64,000 bases of DNA from CAIYPG01 sp903864555 (GTDB lineage: Bacteria; Pseudomonadota; Gammaproteobacteria; Burkholderiales; SG8-39), in contig CANJJT010000011.1 in NCBI GenBank assembly GCA_947474715.1, positions 9,161-73,160 of the forward strand, in the 5' to 3' direction. The translations under genes were made by a program, and so were the position numbers. Positions 8,409-17,343 of this stretch are shown here, one piece after another; positions within the stretch are counted from its first letter, which is position 1, and the number at the start of each line of letters is the position of its first letter. Below the pieces are notes generated by a model. That model was given only the letters and a program-made list of their open reading frames with translations. It was not told where the DNA came from and made no database searches.

Positions 8409-9535
8409 CAGGACGCTCCAGATTCAGATTGCACGGCAGTCTTCGGGCTGACCTCATCCATCAGCCGGCGCTTCCATTCGCGGGCACTGCCCAGCACCAG
8501 CGCCTGGACTTTTGCGCGGCGATAGTAGAGATGGCAGTCCAGATCCCAGGTGTATCCCATCCCGCCGTGTGTCTGGATGTTCTCCTTGCAGGCGATCCAC
8601 GCCGCCTCGCAGGCGGCAATTCGAGCAGACGATGCAGCGACCGACAACTGCGGCGCATTCTTGTCCAGTGCCCAGGCGCCGTAATAAGCGCTCGAGCGCG
8701 CCAGTTCAATCACCATGTAGACATCCGCCAGCTTGTGCTTGATCGCCTGGAAGGAGGCAATGGGCCGGCCAAATGCATACCGGTCCCGGGCGTAATCGCG
8801 CGCCATCTCCAGTGCAGCCTGGGCACCGCCAATCTGCTCGAACGACAGCATCACCGCAGCGCGATCGAGGAGCGAGCGCACCGCGCTCCAGTCCCGGGCG
8901 CCCTCCAGGGGTTCGGCCAGGCAGGCCTCCAGCACCACACTCGCCTGGGGACGGCTCTGGTCCAGTGTCGGGAGCGGGGTCCTTGTCACCCCTGCGCCGG
9001 TCAGGTCCACCAGATGCAGCATGCGGTTCTGCGCATCGGATGCCAGGATGACGGCAAAGTCCGCGACCATTCCGTCAGGGACGGCAGTTCTGGTTCCAGT
9101 GATGCGGCCGCCGCTCACGGCGATTCGTGCCTGTTCCGGCGTGATCGGCCCTGCTGCGCCGACCAGGGCCATCGTGCCGATCGCCTCGCCGCTGGCAAGG
9201 CGTGGCAGCCACCTGGATTTCTGGGCGTCCGACCCGAACGCCAGTATTGCTTCGGTAGCCATGTAGACGGAGGAGGAAAACGGTGCAGGTGATATCGAAT
9301 ATCCGATCTCCTCCGCCAGCACGCAAGCGGCCAGGTGCCCCATCCCGGAGCCGCCATACGCCTCCGGTATCGTCGAGGACGTCCACCCCAATCCGGCCAT
9401 CGCCTTCCACAGCGACCGGTCATCCGGCTTTCCATCCAGCGCAGCTCGCACCAGTGATCTCGTGTTCCTGTCTGAAAGGAAGCGCCTTGCCTCGACTCGA
9501 AGCTGCTTCAGTTCGTCTGAAAAATCAAAATTCAT
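8408..9535 (-). CDS. Acyl-CoA dehydrogenase, short partner subunit
   Basis: 375 residues starting MNFDFSDELKQLR. The ATG at 9535 has GGAGAG just upstream and is preferred over an open frame reaching 9745. It carries GLGWTSSTIPEAYGGSGMG, RDRYAFGRPIASFQAIKH and a HGGMGYTWDLDCHLYYRRA segment, the C-terminal region of the family. The middle FAD-binding part is divergent and lacks a clear S-E-P-x-A-G-S-D block, as is common in the second subunit of heteromeric enzymes. It is the first gene of the minus-strand operon and divergent from the Baeyer-Villiger monooxygenase. Confidence 0.9.
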   Translation of the reverse strand: MNFDFSDELKQLRVEARRFLSDRNTRSLVRAALDGKPDDRSLWKAMAGLGWTSSTIPEAYGGSGMGHLAACVLAEEIGYSISPAPFSSSVYMATEAILAFGSDAQKSRWLPRLASGEAIGTMALVGAAGPITPEQARIAVSGGRITGTRTAVPDGMVADFAVILASDAQNRMLHLVDLTGAGVTRTPLPTLDQSRPQASVVLEACLAEPLEGARDWSAVRSLLDRAAVMLSFEQIGGAQAALEMARDYARDRYAFGRPIASFQAIKHKLADVYMVIELARSSAYYGAWALDKNAPQLSVAASSARIAACEAAWIACKENIQTHGGMGYTWDLDCHLYYRRAKVQALVLGSAREWKRRLMDEVSPKTAVQSESGAS

Positions 9536-9796
9536 CCATCTCTCCGCATCGTCGCAAGCCTTGCGATTGCCGTCACAACGCCCCCGGATCGCAGCCGCAT
9601 CACAGCCGGAAGTTGCGCTTGAACAGTTCACGTGCCCGGCCAGCATGTAACCAGATCGATAGTCTGAAAGCAATCGTATTTGCACTGCTATAGTAAGCGC
9701 TCCCCCGCTTGATAGGCCGCATGACACAGGCCATGCAACAGGCATGGGGCGGGGTGATGCGCAAACCCATTACAACCACTGAAAACTTCGGAATCC

Positions 9797-11440
9797 ATGG
9801 CCATCGGGAACAAAGCTGTCGAGCAGTCTCCAGCAGACAAGTCGTCTTCCGAAACACGGTTCGATGTCATCGTGATCGGCGCCGGTTTTGCCGGCCTCTA
9901 TGCACTGAAGCGCCTTCGCGACCTGGGCTACACCGTGCTGGTCTGCGAGGCCGGGACGGACGTGGGCGGTGTCTGGTACTGGAACCGTTATCCAGGCGCC
10001 CGCTGCGACGTGGAGAGCCTGCAGTATTCCTATTCCTTCTCGAAGGAACTCGAACAGGAATGGGAATGGACCGAGCGCTATGCCAGCCAGCCGGAGATCC
10101 TGCGTTATCTCAACCATGTGGCCGACCGTTTTCAATTGCGGCCGGATATCCGCCTCAATACCCGGGTGAAGGCCGCCACCTTCGACGACAAGCGCGGCGC
10201 CTGGCGCGTGCTGACCGACGACGGCCACGCCGTCACCGCCTCTTTTTGTGTCATGGCCAGTGGCGGCCTGTCGGTGCCGCGGTTGCCCGACATCCCGGGT
10301 ATCGAGGGTTTCTCCGGAAAGATCTATCACACAGGACACTGGCCACATGAGCCGGTGGATTTCACCGGAAAGCGGGTCGGGGTCATCGGCACCGGGTCCT
10401 CCGGCATTCAGCTCATTCCCGTGGTCGCGAAGCAAGCCAGTCAGCTCGTGGTGTTCCAGCGGACTGCAAACTTTTCAGTGCCCGGGCGAAACGCACCCTT
10501 GACTGAAGAGAAACAGCGCGCCTGGAAGGCAAACTATCACCAGCACCGGGCCCGCGCCCGCCAGGTCGGCACCATCTACGAGGTGAGCGAGAAGAAGTCC
10601 TTTGACGTCACCGAAGCGGAACGGCAACAGGAATACCAGCGACGCTGGGACCAGGGTGGTGTCAATTTCATACAGTCCTTCCGCGATGTCATGGTGGACC
10701 AGCGCGCCAACGATTCCATTGCCGAGTTCGTGCGGGCACGCATCCGCGCCACCGTGAAAGACCCGCAGACGGCCGAATCCCTCTGCCCCGTGGGTTATCC
10801 GCTCGGCGCCAAGCGGATCTGCGTCGACACCGGCTATTTCGAGACCTACAACCGCGAGAACGTGACGCTCGTCGACCTGAAGAAAGACCCCATCCGCCAG
10901 GTCACAGCCACCGGGGTCACCACTGCGAAGGGGTTTCACGAACTGGATGCGCTCATCTGCGCAACCGGATACGACGCGCTCACCGGGGCACTGCTCAACA
11001 TCGACCTTCGGGGTCGCAACGGCGCCAGGTTGCAGGACCAATGGGCCCACGGACCGCGCAACTACCTGGGCCTGATGACCAGCGGCTTTCCCAACATGTT
11101 CATCATTACCGGCCCCGGCAGCCCATCGGTGCTGGCCAACGTCGTCGTCGGCATCGAGCAGCATGTCGACTGGATTGCGGATTGCATCAACTACCTCCGC
11201 ACCCATGACCTCAAAACCATCGAAGCCACTGTAGAAGCGGAAGACCGGTGGGTCGAGCATGTCAACAAGGCAGCCCACAAGACGCTTTTCCCGCTTGCCG
11301 ACTCATGGTGGCTGGGCGCGAACGTTCCGGGCAAGCCGCGCGTGTTCATGCCCTACGTCGTCAAGTTCGGTCACTATCGCCAGGAGTGCCAGCAGGCAGC
11401 CGACCAGGGCTATGCAGGGTTTGTATTGGGCAAGCTCTGA
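9797..11440 (+). CDS. FAD-dependent Baeyer-Villiger monooxygenase
   Basis: 547 residues. The FAD-binding GAGFAG is at 28-33 and the NADPH-binding GTGSSG at 198-203. Between them FSGKIYHTGHWP (172-183) fits the F-x-G-x3-H-T-x2-W-P fingerprint that defines type I Baeyer-Villiger enzymes. These insert oxygen beside a ketone to make an ester or lactone, using NADPH and O2. The length and the GTDVGGVWYWNRYPGARCD segment resemble cyclohexanone/cyclopentanone monooxygenases. It is divergent from the acyl-CoA dehydrogenase operon, which suggests a ketone pathway whose ester product enters acyl-CoA degradation, though no esterase is adjacent. No ideal Shine-Dalgarno precedes the ATG. Confidence 0.93.
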   Translation: MAIGNKAVEQSPADKSSSETRFDVIVIGAGFAGLYALKRLRDLGYTVLVCEAGTDVGGVWYWNRYPGARCDVESLQYSYSFSKELEQEWEWTERYASQPEILRYLNHVADRFQLRPDIRLNTRVKAATFDDKRGAWRVLTDDGHAVTASFCVMASGGLSVPRLPDIPGIEGFSGKIYHTGHWPHEPVDFTGKRVGVIGTGSSGIQLIPVVAKQASQLVVFQRTANFSVPGRNAPLTEEKQRAWKANYHQHRARARQVGTIYEVSEKKSFDVTEAERQQEYQRRWDQGGVNFIQSFRDVMVDQRANDSIAEFVRARIRATVKDPQTAESLCPVGYPLGAKRICVDTGYFETYNRENVTLVDLKKDPIRQVTATGVTTAKGFHELDALICATGYDALTGALLNIDLRGRNGARLQDQWAHGPRNYLGLMTSGFPNMFIITGPGSPSVLANVVVGIEQHVDWIADCINYLRTHDLKTIEATVEAEDRWVEHVNKAAHKTLFPLADSWWLGANVPGKPRVFMPYVVKFGHYRQECQQAADQGYAGFVLGKL

Positions 11441-11445
11441 ATTGA

Positions 11446-11509
11446 AGGGGCCGGTTTCGTTGTGCTCGCAGGCACGCTGACGCAGCCTAAGTGAACCTGG
11501 CCCCTTTAT
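11446..11509. repeat. Imperfect palindrome of the GAGCCTGGCCCCTT repeat family
   Basis: GGGGCC at the left end pairs with the right-end GGCCCC around a variable middle. Related units occur at 11622-11665, 32596-32666 and 33721-33803. It follows the monooxygenase gene. Confidence 0.45.
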
Positions 11510-11533
11510 TCCCGGCAACCACGGCTGTGGCGC

Positions 11534-11594
11534 GGTTTACCCCCTTGTCAAAGGGGGCCGACTCGTGAGCGCAGCGAACGAGCGGGGGAATTTT
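11534..11594 (+). repeat. Solitary left arm of the paired-hairpin element
   Basis: Carries TTTACCCCCTTGTCAAAGGG, the inner palindrome CGTGAGCGCAGCGAACGAG and the trailing AGCGGGGG-AATTTT. The usual inverted right arm is missing within 300 bp, so this is an incomplete copy. Confidence 0.75.
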
Positions 11595-11709
11595 GGCCAA
11601 CCGGACCGGTCTCACAGCCTGAATGAGCCTGCCCCCTTATTCCGAGCCTGGCCCCTTATTCCGTGGAGGGGGTACTGATTACCGAGGGCCGTCGCCAACC
11701 CTGTGACGA

Positions 11710-11740
11710 TTGACAAACTATGCCACTCAGTGGCATAGTT
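11710..11740 (+). promoter_or_regulatory. higBA promoter with embedded 25-bp palindromic operator
   Basis: A consensus -35 TTGACA lies at 11710-11715 and a -10-like CATAGT at 11734-11739 (18-bp spacing). The whole spacer and -10 are occupied by a perfect palindrome with 12-bp arms (AACTATGCCACT) around one C, at 11716-11740. The toxin ATG follows 8 bp later. This is the expected arrangement for repression by the HigA-type antitoxin. Confidence 0.78.
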
Positions 11741-11748
11741 ATTTGACC

Positions 11749-12150
11749 ATGCGAATCTTCAAGACACGGTCTTTCAGCCGTTGGATGCGCAAGACCGAAC
11801 TGACCGACAGCGCCATGCGTCATGCGGTAGTCGAGATGGCGCAAGGTCTGATCGATGCTGACCTCGGTGGCGGTATCGTCAAGAAACGCATCGCGCTTGC
11901 CGGCCGCGGGAAGCGAGGTGGCGCCAGAACGCTCGTGGCCACCAACAGGGGAAACAGATGGTTTTTCCTTTACGGATTCGAGAAAAACGACCGGGCCAAC
12001 GTCACCGACGATGAACTGGAAGCATTGAAAGACATCGCAGAGCAATTGTTGGCCCGAACAGGAAGGCAGCTCGACGAAGCAGTAAAGGATGGTTCGTTAC
12101 AGGAGATTTTCGATGAAAAAGAAACCAAAGGCCAAGAGCCGAATTCTTGA
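11749..12150 (+). CDS. HigB/RelE-type toxin (DUF1044-like family)
   Basis: 133 residues starting MRIFKTRSFSRWMRK. The body contains GGGIVKKRIALAGRGKRGGARTL and NRWFFLYGFEKNDRANV, characteristic of the RelE-superfamily toxin found with upstream order toxin-antitoxin. Such toxins cleave mRNA, usually at the ribosome. An upstream ATG at 11710 was rejected because it would place the operator inside the gene. The antitoxin gene begins inside the last 38 bases of this frame. Expression is probably autorepressed through the adjacent palindrome. Confidence 0.88.
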   Translation: MRIFKTRSFSRWMRKTELTDSAMRHAVVEMAQGLIDADLGGGIVKKRIALAGRGKRGGARTLVATNRGNRWFFLYGFEKNDRANVTDDELEALKDIAEQLLARTGRQLDEAVKDGSLQEIFDEKETKGQEPNS

Positions 12151-12436
12151 AGCCGTCCACGAGACGGCAGGCGATCTGCATCGCCTGGGATTCATCGACA
12201 AGCGCAAGATGCGCAAGTTCGACGCCTTGTGCCTTGATCCCATCCCGGAGTACGACGGCGACAAGATTCGCGCATTGCGGGATCACCTTCAAGTCAGTCA
12301 GGCCGTACTCGCTGCAGTGTTGAACACCAGCCTCTCGACCGTACGCAAATGGGAGCTGGGCGACAAGCATCCGAGCGGCCCATCGCTGAAACTGCTCAAC
12401 CTGCTCGATCGGAAAGGACTGAAATCGGTGCTCTGA
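12113..12436 (+). CDS. HigA-type antitoxin, XRE-family HTH
   Basis: 107 residues starting MKKKPKAKSRI; AGGAG stands 8 bases before the ATG. The C-terminal helix-turn-helix (IRALRDHLQVSQAVLAAVLN, then STVRKWELGDKHPSGPSLKLL) is of the XRE/YiaG type. It overlaps the toxin gene by 38 bases in another frame, which favours coupled synthesis. It should bind the toxin and the palindrome at 11716-11740. Confidence 0.88.
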   Translation: MKKKPKAKSRILEAVHETAGDLHRLGFIDKRKMRKFDALCLDPIPEYDGDKIRALRDHLQVSQAVLAAVLNTSLSTVRKWELGDKHPSGPSLKLLNLLDRKGLKSVL

Positions 12437-12497
12437 ACCTGGGTGCCTGGGAACTTGAAATCACAGATTGTGATTTCAAGTCATGGCGGTACCCCCC

Positions 12498-13667
12498 TCA
12501 CCGCACAATCGAAAACCCCACCCTGAACTGCGGCGAACGCTTAACGTTGTAGTCGAGCAGCGTCTCGCCGTAGCCGTCGAAATACTGGAAGTACAGGAAC
12601 CCGCCGGCATCAGCGAAGAAGCGCTGGCGCAGCGGCCAGGAGGCCTCCAGCAAGGCGGAGCCATGTTTCGACGTGCCTTGGCGCAGCGTGGCCGACCACA
12701 GCCAGCCATCGGAGCGGCCGTAGCGCAGGTTGAGATCGACATGGCCACGGTAACGGTCGATGTCGCTGTTGTCCTTCTTGTCGAGATAGCCATACACCCT
12801 GGGCGACACGGTGACGTAGCGGTCGCCGCGGAAGAACACCTGCCAGGTGGGGCGGAAGAAGGCGGTGTTGATGGAGCGCGAGAAGTTGCCGTCACGGCCG
12901 TTGGACTCGTGCTCCACGCCAGCCGCCAGGGCGAGGTTGCTGCGCCCGCTTTCCGACACGCGCCAGTGCGGCTCGTAATAGAACAGGCTGGGCTTGTAGC
13001 TGGTGTCGCGAAAGGGCGAGGACTGTGCATCCAGGTCCCACAGGGAGGTCTGCGTGTAGCCAAAGTGCAGCTTGCCGAAGGGCCGCCAGAACTGCGCCAT
13101 CACGCTGTCCTCGTCGAGCAGGCGGTACTTCATGGAAAGCTGGAACTTCGCCGTGCTGCCCCCGCGCGTGCCCAGCGCGAAGTACATGGGCTCGTGCGGG
13201 GTGATCGCCGGCTGTGCCACCGAGTCAGGCACGGTGGCCCGCCGCTCCGCCTGCGTGGGCGTGCCCGGCCGATCAGCCACCATCACCGCCGAGGCCGTGC
13301 CCACTCCCATACCCATGCCCGCGAGATCCAGCATCAGGGTGACCTGGCCGTTGAGGTTGCGCGGCACGAGAAAGCTGAACTCGCGCTTGCGGAAGGTCCC
13401 CGGCAGCAGCGTCTCCTCGATACGCCCCTGGCCATCGACCGACTCCAGCACCACCGGCAACTGGCTCAGGCCGGCAACAACGAGCGCCTGAATGCGCGGC
13501 GGGAAGGCTTCGTTCGAGACGCTGTCCGTGTCATTGGCCTGCCAGACATCGACGCGGGCGGTGTCACCGGAGACGACGGTGGCAGTGCGGGGTTTCAGCA
13601 GCCATTCGGCTTGGGCCGGGGTGGTGAGGAAAGCTGCGAGGAACAGTAATGCGGTGAAGCGGGGCAT
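12498..13667 (-). CDS. pldA: Outer membrane phospholipase A
   Basis: 389 residues from the ATG at 13667; the signal peptide ends TPAQA (residue 20). The C-terminal two thirds is the OMPLA barrel, with GTRGGSTAKFQLSMKYRLL, HFGYTQTSLWDL and the catalytic strand AGVEHESNGRDG. His253, Ser255 and Asn267 have exactly the 2 and 12 residue spacing of E. coli His142, Ser144 and Asn156. About 140 residues before the barrel form an extra N-terminal domain not found in the E. coli protein, as in many betaproteobacterial homologues. The enzyme hydrolyses phospholipids in the outer leaflet of the outer membrane. The frame extends upstream to 13784, but that part has no signal sequence. Confidence 0.93.
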   Translation of the reverse strand: MPRFTALLFLAAFLTTPAQAEWLLKPRTATVVSGDTARVDVWQANDTDSVSNEAFPPRIQALVVAGLSQLPVVLESVDGQGRIEETLLPGTFRKREFSFLVPRNLNGQVTLMLDLAGMGMGVGTASAVMVADRPGTPTQAERRATVPDSVAQPAITPHEPMYFALGTRGGSTAKFQLSMKYRLLDEDSVMAQFWRPFGKLHFGYTQTSLWDLDAQSSPFRDTSYKPSLFYYEPHWRVSESGRSNLALAAGVEHESNGRDGNFSRSINTAFFRPTWQVFFRGDRYVTVSPRVYGYLDKKDNSDIDRYRGHVDLNLRYGRSDGWLWSATLRQGTSKHGSALLEASWPLRQRFFADAGGFLYFQYFDGYGETLLDYNVKRSPQFRVGFSIVR

Positions 13668-13787
13668 GGGATACACCAGCGGTGAAGCGGAAGGGCTAGT
13701 GTATGCGAGGGGCTGTGGCTTACGTTCCCTATGACTGACAGGCCAGTCTCGAAAGTGGAATCGATGGCGGCTTCGCCATACCACTCA

Positions 13788-14783
13788 CTATTCGGCCTTT
13801 ACCCCCGCATCTGACATCACCTTGCGCCACAGTCTGGCTTCACTTCTCACGAAGGCATCTGACTCCTGTGGCGTAGCAATCATGGGCTCGGCACCGAATT
13901 TTCCGAGGTAGGACTTGACTTCGGCCGAGCGCAGGATGGCAACGATCTCCCGGTTCAGCCTGGTGTTGATTTCGGCTGGTGTGCCCTTGGGAGCAAAAAT
14001 CGCATTCCAGGTGGTCGCCGTCAGTCCTGAATACCCGGACTCCTCGAAAGTCATCGTATCGGGCAATTGCTCGGCACGACGGATGCCTGCCACTCCAACC
14101 GCACGCAGCTTTCCCGAATTGATGTGCTGGAAAATCGTGGGCAGATTGATGATGGTCATCTGCGTCCTTCCACTGAGCAGATCCGTAACAGCCGGCCCGC
14201 CGCCGTTATAGGCGATCGCCTCGATCTTGGTGTCGGTTCGCTGCATGAACAGCAACAAGAACAGGTGTGGCAGGGACCACATCCCGGGCACAGCCGAATT
14301 GAATTTGCCGGGCTGGGACTTGATCAGCGTCACCAGCTCCTTTGGGTTCTTGGCGGGAACCGATGGATGCACGGCCAGAGCGAGGGTGACTTGCGCCACC
14401 ATGGATACGCCGGTCAGGTCATCCAGCGGATCGTAGGGATCCTTGGTCTCGAAGCCCAGTCCCACCGCCACCGAGCTGGCACCGAAGAGAAGCGTGTAGC
14501 CATCCGGCCTCGCGGATGTCACCGCCCTGGCACCAATCATGCCGCCGGCACCACCGCGGTTCTCTATGATCACCGTCTGTCCGAGCGGCTTGGTCAGACG
14601 GTCGGCGACAGCACGAGCAACATTGTCGGTGGTTCCTCCCGGAGGGAAAGGCAGAATCAGCCTGACCGTCCGGTTCGGATACTCCTGGGCGCTCGCTTTT
14701 GATACCGCCCCGATGAAGGAAAGTGCCAGGATGAACAGCACGGTGGAGACCGCCACTGGCGACTGGGTTGATCTGCCTTGCAT
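13788..14783 (-). CDS. Bug/TctC-family substrate-binding protein
   Basis: 331 residues from the ATG at 14783 (GGGAG 7 bases upstream); a longer start at 14843 is possible. Signal region AVSKASAQ, ligand loop FPPGGTTDNVAR, IENRGGAGG and PDGYTL are present. The usual HVPYKG block reads AIAYNGGG, a clear departure in the second ligand-contact loop. The C-terminus (EVKSYLGKFGAEP, FVRSEARLWRKVM) closely resembles the decayed remnant at 22331-22474. It is the last gene of the minus-strand catabolic cluster. Confidence 0.92.
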   Translation of the reverse strand: MQGRSTQSPVAVSTVLFILALSFIGAVSKASAQEYPNRTVRLILPFPPGGTTDNVARAVADRLTKPLGQTVIIENRGGAGGMIGARAVTSARPDGYTLLFGASSVAVGLGFETKDPYDPLDDLTGVSMVAQVTLALAVHPSVPAKNPKELVTLIKSQPGKFNSAVPGMWSLPHLFLLLFMQRTDTKIEAIAYNGGGPAVTDLLSGRTQMTIINLPTIFQHINSGKLRAVGVAGIRRAEQLPDTMTFEESGYSGLTATTWNAIFAPKGTPAEINTRLNREIVAILRSAEVKSYLGKFGAEPMIATPQESDAFVRSEARLWRKVMSDAGVKAE

Positions 14784-14865
14784 GTCGATGCTCCCGATAA
14801 ATGAATTGCGATAAACCGTTCTACGCTGCATGTGCTGCGACATCTCGCCCCGGATATGCCTTTAC

Positions 14866-15855
14866 CTACAGAAGCGGTATCCCGGCCCGCTGGACCACGT
14901 CTTTGAGCTGATTGATCTCCTCGATGATCGAGGCCCGGAATTCCTCCGGTGTGTTGGCAACAATCTGGTTCTCCTCAAAGCCCAGCTTCTGCATTCCCGC
15001 CTTCACTGCAGGATCCTTCAGGCAGGCGACGACCTCTCCGTGCACTTTCTGGATGATGTCCTTCCCGGTCTTGGGGGGCGCAAAGAAACCATACCAAAGC
15101 GTGCCAGTGAAAATGGCCATGCCCGGCAGTTCCTCGACCAGCGTCGGCAGATTGGGGCGGGAAGGCGATCTTTCCCTCTCCAGCACTGCCAGCAGGCGGA
15201 TCTTCCCGGTGCTCAGTGCCGGTTGTGCGCTTGAAAGCGAGGTCATCACGATCTGGATTTCTCCACTCATCAACCCGTTGAGCAGGGCACCGGTCCCCTG
15301 GGGGTAGGGCACGTGCACGATGCGGATGCCCGCACTGAGTGCCAATGCCTCGGTGGAAAGCTGGTTCACCGAGCCCACGCCGGTGGTGGCGTAGTTGAGC
15401 TTGCCCGGGTTTGCTCTTGCATGACTCACGAATTCGGCCACCGTCCTGGCCGGCAGTGAGGCATTCACGTACAGACCCTGCACCCCGAAACCGAGCTTGG
15501 AGATGGGGTCCAGGTCCTGTCGCACATCGAACGTCGGTGCGCGCTTGGTTGCAAGATCGGTGACTGTGGCGCTGGATGTCAGGATCAGGGTATAGCCGTC
15601 GGGCGGGGAACTCTTGACGAAGTTCCCTCCAAGCTCGGCATTGGCTCCGGGCTTGTTGAGCACCAGGACAGGTTGCTTGAAGCGCGAAGCAAGGCAGGCA
15701 GCGGAAATTCGCCCCATGAGATCACTGGTGCCAGCGCCATAGGGCACGACCAGCTGGACAGGACGGGACGGGTATGGGCTTTGCGCGTGGGCACCGGTCG
15801 TTGCAAGAGCGCAGATCGCGGCGATCGCAACCGTTCCGGTTCTTGAGAATGTCAT
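14866..15855 (-). CDS. Bug/TctC-family substrate-binding protein
   Basis: 329 residues with signal peptide ending TGAHAQ. AAGGGG precedes the ATG. The ligand loop is shortened (PYGAGTSDLMGR), and HVPYPQG replaces HVPYKG, so the binding pocket should differ from canonical members. It is tandem with the Bug gene at 13788-14783 and downstream of a hydrolase, DUF35 and thiolase, which makes a role in the same pathway likely. Confidence 0.92.
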   Translation of the reverse strand: MTFSRTGTVAIAAICALATTGAHAQSPYPSRPVQLVVPYGAGTSDLMGRISAACLASRFKQPVLVLNKPGANAELGGNFVKSSPPDGYTLILTSSATVTDLATKRAPTFDVRQDLDPISKLGFGVQGLYVNASLPARTVAEFVSHARANPGKLNYATTGVGSVNQLSTEALALSAGIRIVHVPYPQGTGALLNGLMSGEIQIVMTSLSSAQPALSTGKIRLLAVLERERSPSRPNLPTLVEELPGMAIFTGTLWYGFFAPPKTGKDIIQKVHGEVVACLKDPAVKAGMQKLGFEENQIVANTPEEFRASIIEEINQLKDVVQRAGIPLL

Positions 15856-15978
15856 GATGATCCCCTTTCCGAATTGTGTGCCTTTGGGAAACTCTGAATA
15901 ACCCGGGGAAACATCCCCATGCCCCCTATGAATACGCTCTGAAAAATACAGGATTGCTCAGAGCATCCTTGGATGACT

Positions 15979-16794
15979 TCATGCTGATCGGGCGTTTTCC
16001 TCAATGAAAGCAAGCGTTCGCAGGGCGGCGCGATCGGCATCGGAAAAGGCTACGTGGAACGAGTCTCCCTGCATGACCTCCAGTTCCGAATGCCTGATCT
16101 GCCTTTGCGAGGCGCGAACCTGCTCCACCGATCCCAGGCCACTTGCCGTGGTGGTCACGATGAGTGTCGGGCAGACAATGCGATCCAGTTCCTGGCTGAC
16201 ATCAAACCCGACATCATCCCGAAAGCAGCCCTGCAGCGTCGATACGGACGTTCTGCCCATGGTCTTCGCCATCCACTCCTTCGCCTCCTTCGGCATGGCA
16301 CTGCCCAGGCGCTTGTCCATGTTGATCCAGGACCAGGCCTCGACGCCGTGTTTCTCGAACTCATGCACGATGGAGGGCATGGTCGCGGTGGGCACCTGCT
16401 TGCCCGATACAGGACCGCCCAGCACGGTCAGCGTGTGCACCAGATCCGGGTATGTCGCCGCAAAATGCAATGCGATCATGCCACCCAGCTTTGCGCCCAC
16501 GAGGTGTACCCGGGGAATCCCCAGTTCCCTGAGAAGCACGACATAGTCTTCGACGATCCGGTCGAGGGACCAGCGATACTCCGCGGTCATCGGAGTGGAC
16601 GCGCCGAATCCACGCATGTCCGGACGAAGAATGCGGAACTTGCGTCCCAGATGGGGCACCCATGCAAACCAGACGCCGCCGTTCTCCGCCACACCATGCA
16701 GCATGAGAACCACATCGGAAGGCTTCCATGGATCGGTGAAATCGTCCATGCGATAGGACATGTCCAGATCAGGCGCCACTTGCAGGTGCGGCAT
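15979..16794 (-). CDS. Alpha/beta-hydrolase-fold protein lacking the nucleophilic serine
   Basis: 271 residues from the ATG at 16794 (AAGGAAGG 9 bases upstream). The fold is clear: VVLMLHGVAENGG oxyanion region, RPDMRGFGAS, and GDSFHVAF with the C-terminal His. The nucleophile elbow reads V-G-A-K-L-G-G, placing Lys102 where G-x-S-x-G has serine. The codon AAG was checked in the sequence. The related protein at 34900-35745 keeps G-E-S-I-G. It may therefore be a non-hydrolytic lyase or binding protein, or be inactive. It sits in a CoA-ester gene cluster between a Bug gene and a DUF35 gene. Confidence 0.85.
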   Translation of the reverse strand: MPHLQVAPDLDMSYRMDDFTDPWKPSDVVLMLHGVAENGGVWFAWVPHLGRKFRILRPDMRGFGASTPMTAEYRWSLDRIVEDYVVLLRELGIPRVHLVGAKLGGMIALHFAATYPDLVHTLTVLGGPVSGKQVPTATMPSIVHEFEKHGVEAWSWINMDKRLGSAMPKEAKEWMAKTMGRTSVSTLQGCFRDDVGFDVSQELDRIVCPTLIVTTTASGLGSVEQVRASQRQIRHSELEVMQGDSFHVAFSDADRAALRTLAFIEENARSA

Positions 16795-16884
16795 TTCTTG
16801 CATCCTTCCTTGATTGGAAACGATCCAGGATCCGTGCCGATGCCATCCCTGAACAGGCGGCACCAGCCGTTCCGCTTGCCGGGA

Positions 16885-17343
16885 TCAGCCGACGATTTGA
16901 AATGCCGGCAAGCGCCCGTGCGGGCCCGTCTCCTGGAAAGTCAGCTGCACGCGGGCACCGATGCTCACCTCCTTGCCCTTTTCCGGAATGATCCGCGAGA
17001 AAAGGTACACGCCCTCGGTCAGTTCCAGGATGCCCACGGTATAGGGGATTTCCTTTTCGAATGCCGGGATCGGAGCACGGTACACGGTGCTGAACGTATA
17101 GACGGTGCCGGTGCCCTGGGCCTCCACCCATTCGAACTCATCACCGTCGCAACCGATACAGAATATGCGGCGCGGGTAATTGTGCTTGCCACAACCGGTG
17201 CACTGCTTGATGAGCAGCCTGCCCTGCTTGATGCCCTCCCAGTATCCGGCCGTCTCCGGCGAAGGCTCGGCAAGCCCCATCATGAAGGGGCCCGCCATCA
17301 GGGGCGTGCCTTCCGCCCAGTTCACGTCCATCACCGAGTCCAT
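16885..17343 (-). CDS. Zn-ribbon OB-fold protein (DUF35 family)
   Basis: 152 residues. An N-terminal helix is followed by a rubredoxin-like zinc ribbon (Cys48, Cys51, Cys62, Cys65 in CTGCGKHNYPRRIFCIGC) and an OB fold (GTGTVYTFSTVYRAP). The ATG overlaps the thiolase stop (TAATG) with GAGGAGGG upstream, so the two are coupled. DUF35 proteins form obligate complexes with thiolase-like partners, for example with Ltp2-type aldolases in steroid side-chain breakdown or with condensing thiolases. Its job here is probably to scaffold the neighbouring thiolase-like protein. Confidence 0.9.
   Translation of the reverse strand: MDSVMDVNWAEGTPLMAGPFMMGLAEPSPETAGYWEGIKQGRLLIKQCTGCGKHNYPRRIFCIGCDGDEFEWVEAQGTGTVYTFSTVYRAPIPAFEKEIPYTVGILELTEGVYLFSRIIPEKGKEVSIGARVQLTFQETGPHGRLPAFQIVG

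Noticed and set aside
8408..9745. Start of the short acyl-CoA dehydrogenase at 9745
   Set aside because: The 70 extra residues do not resemble the family; MNFDFSDELKQLR at 9535 with GGAGAG upstream is the natural start.
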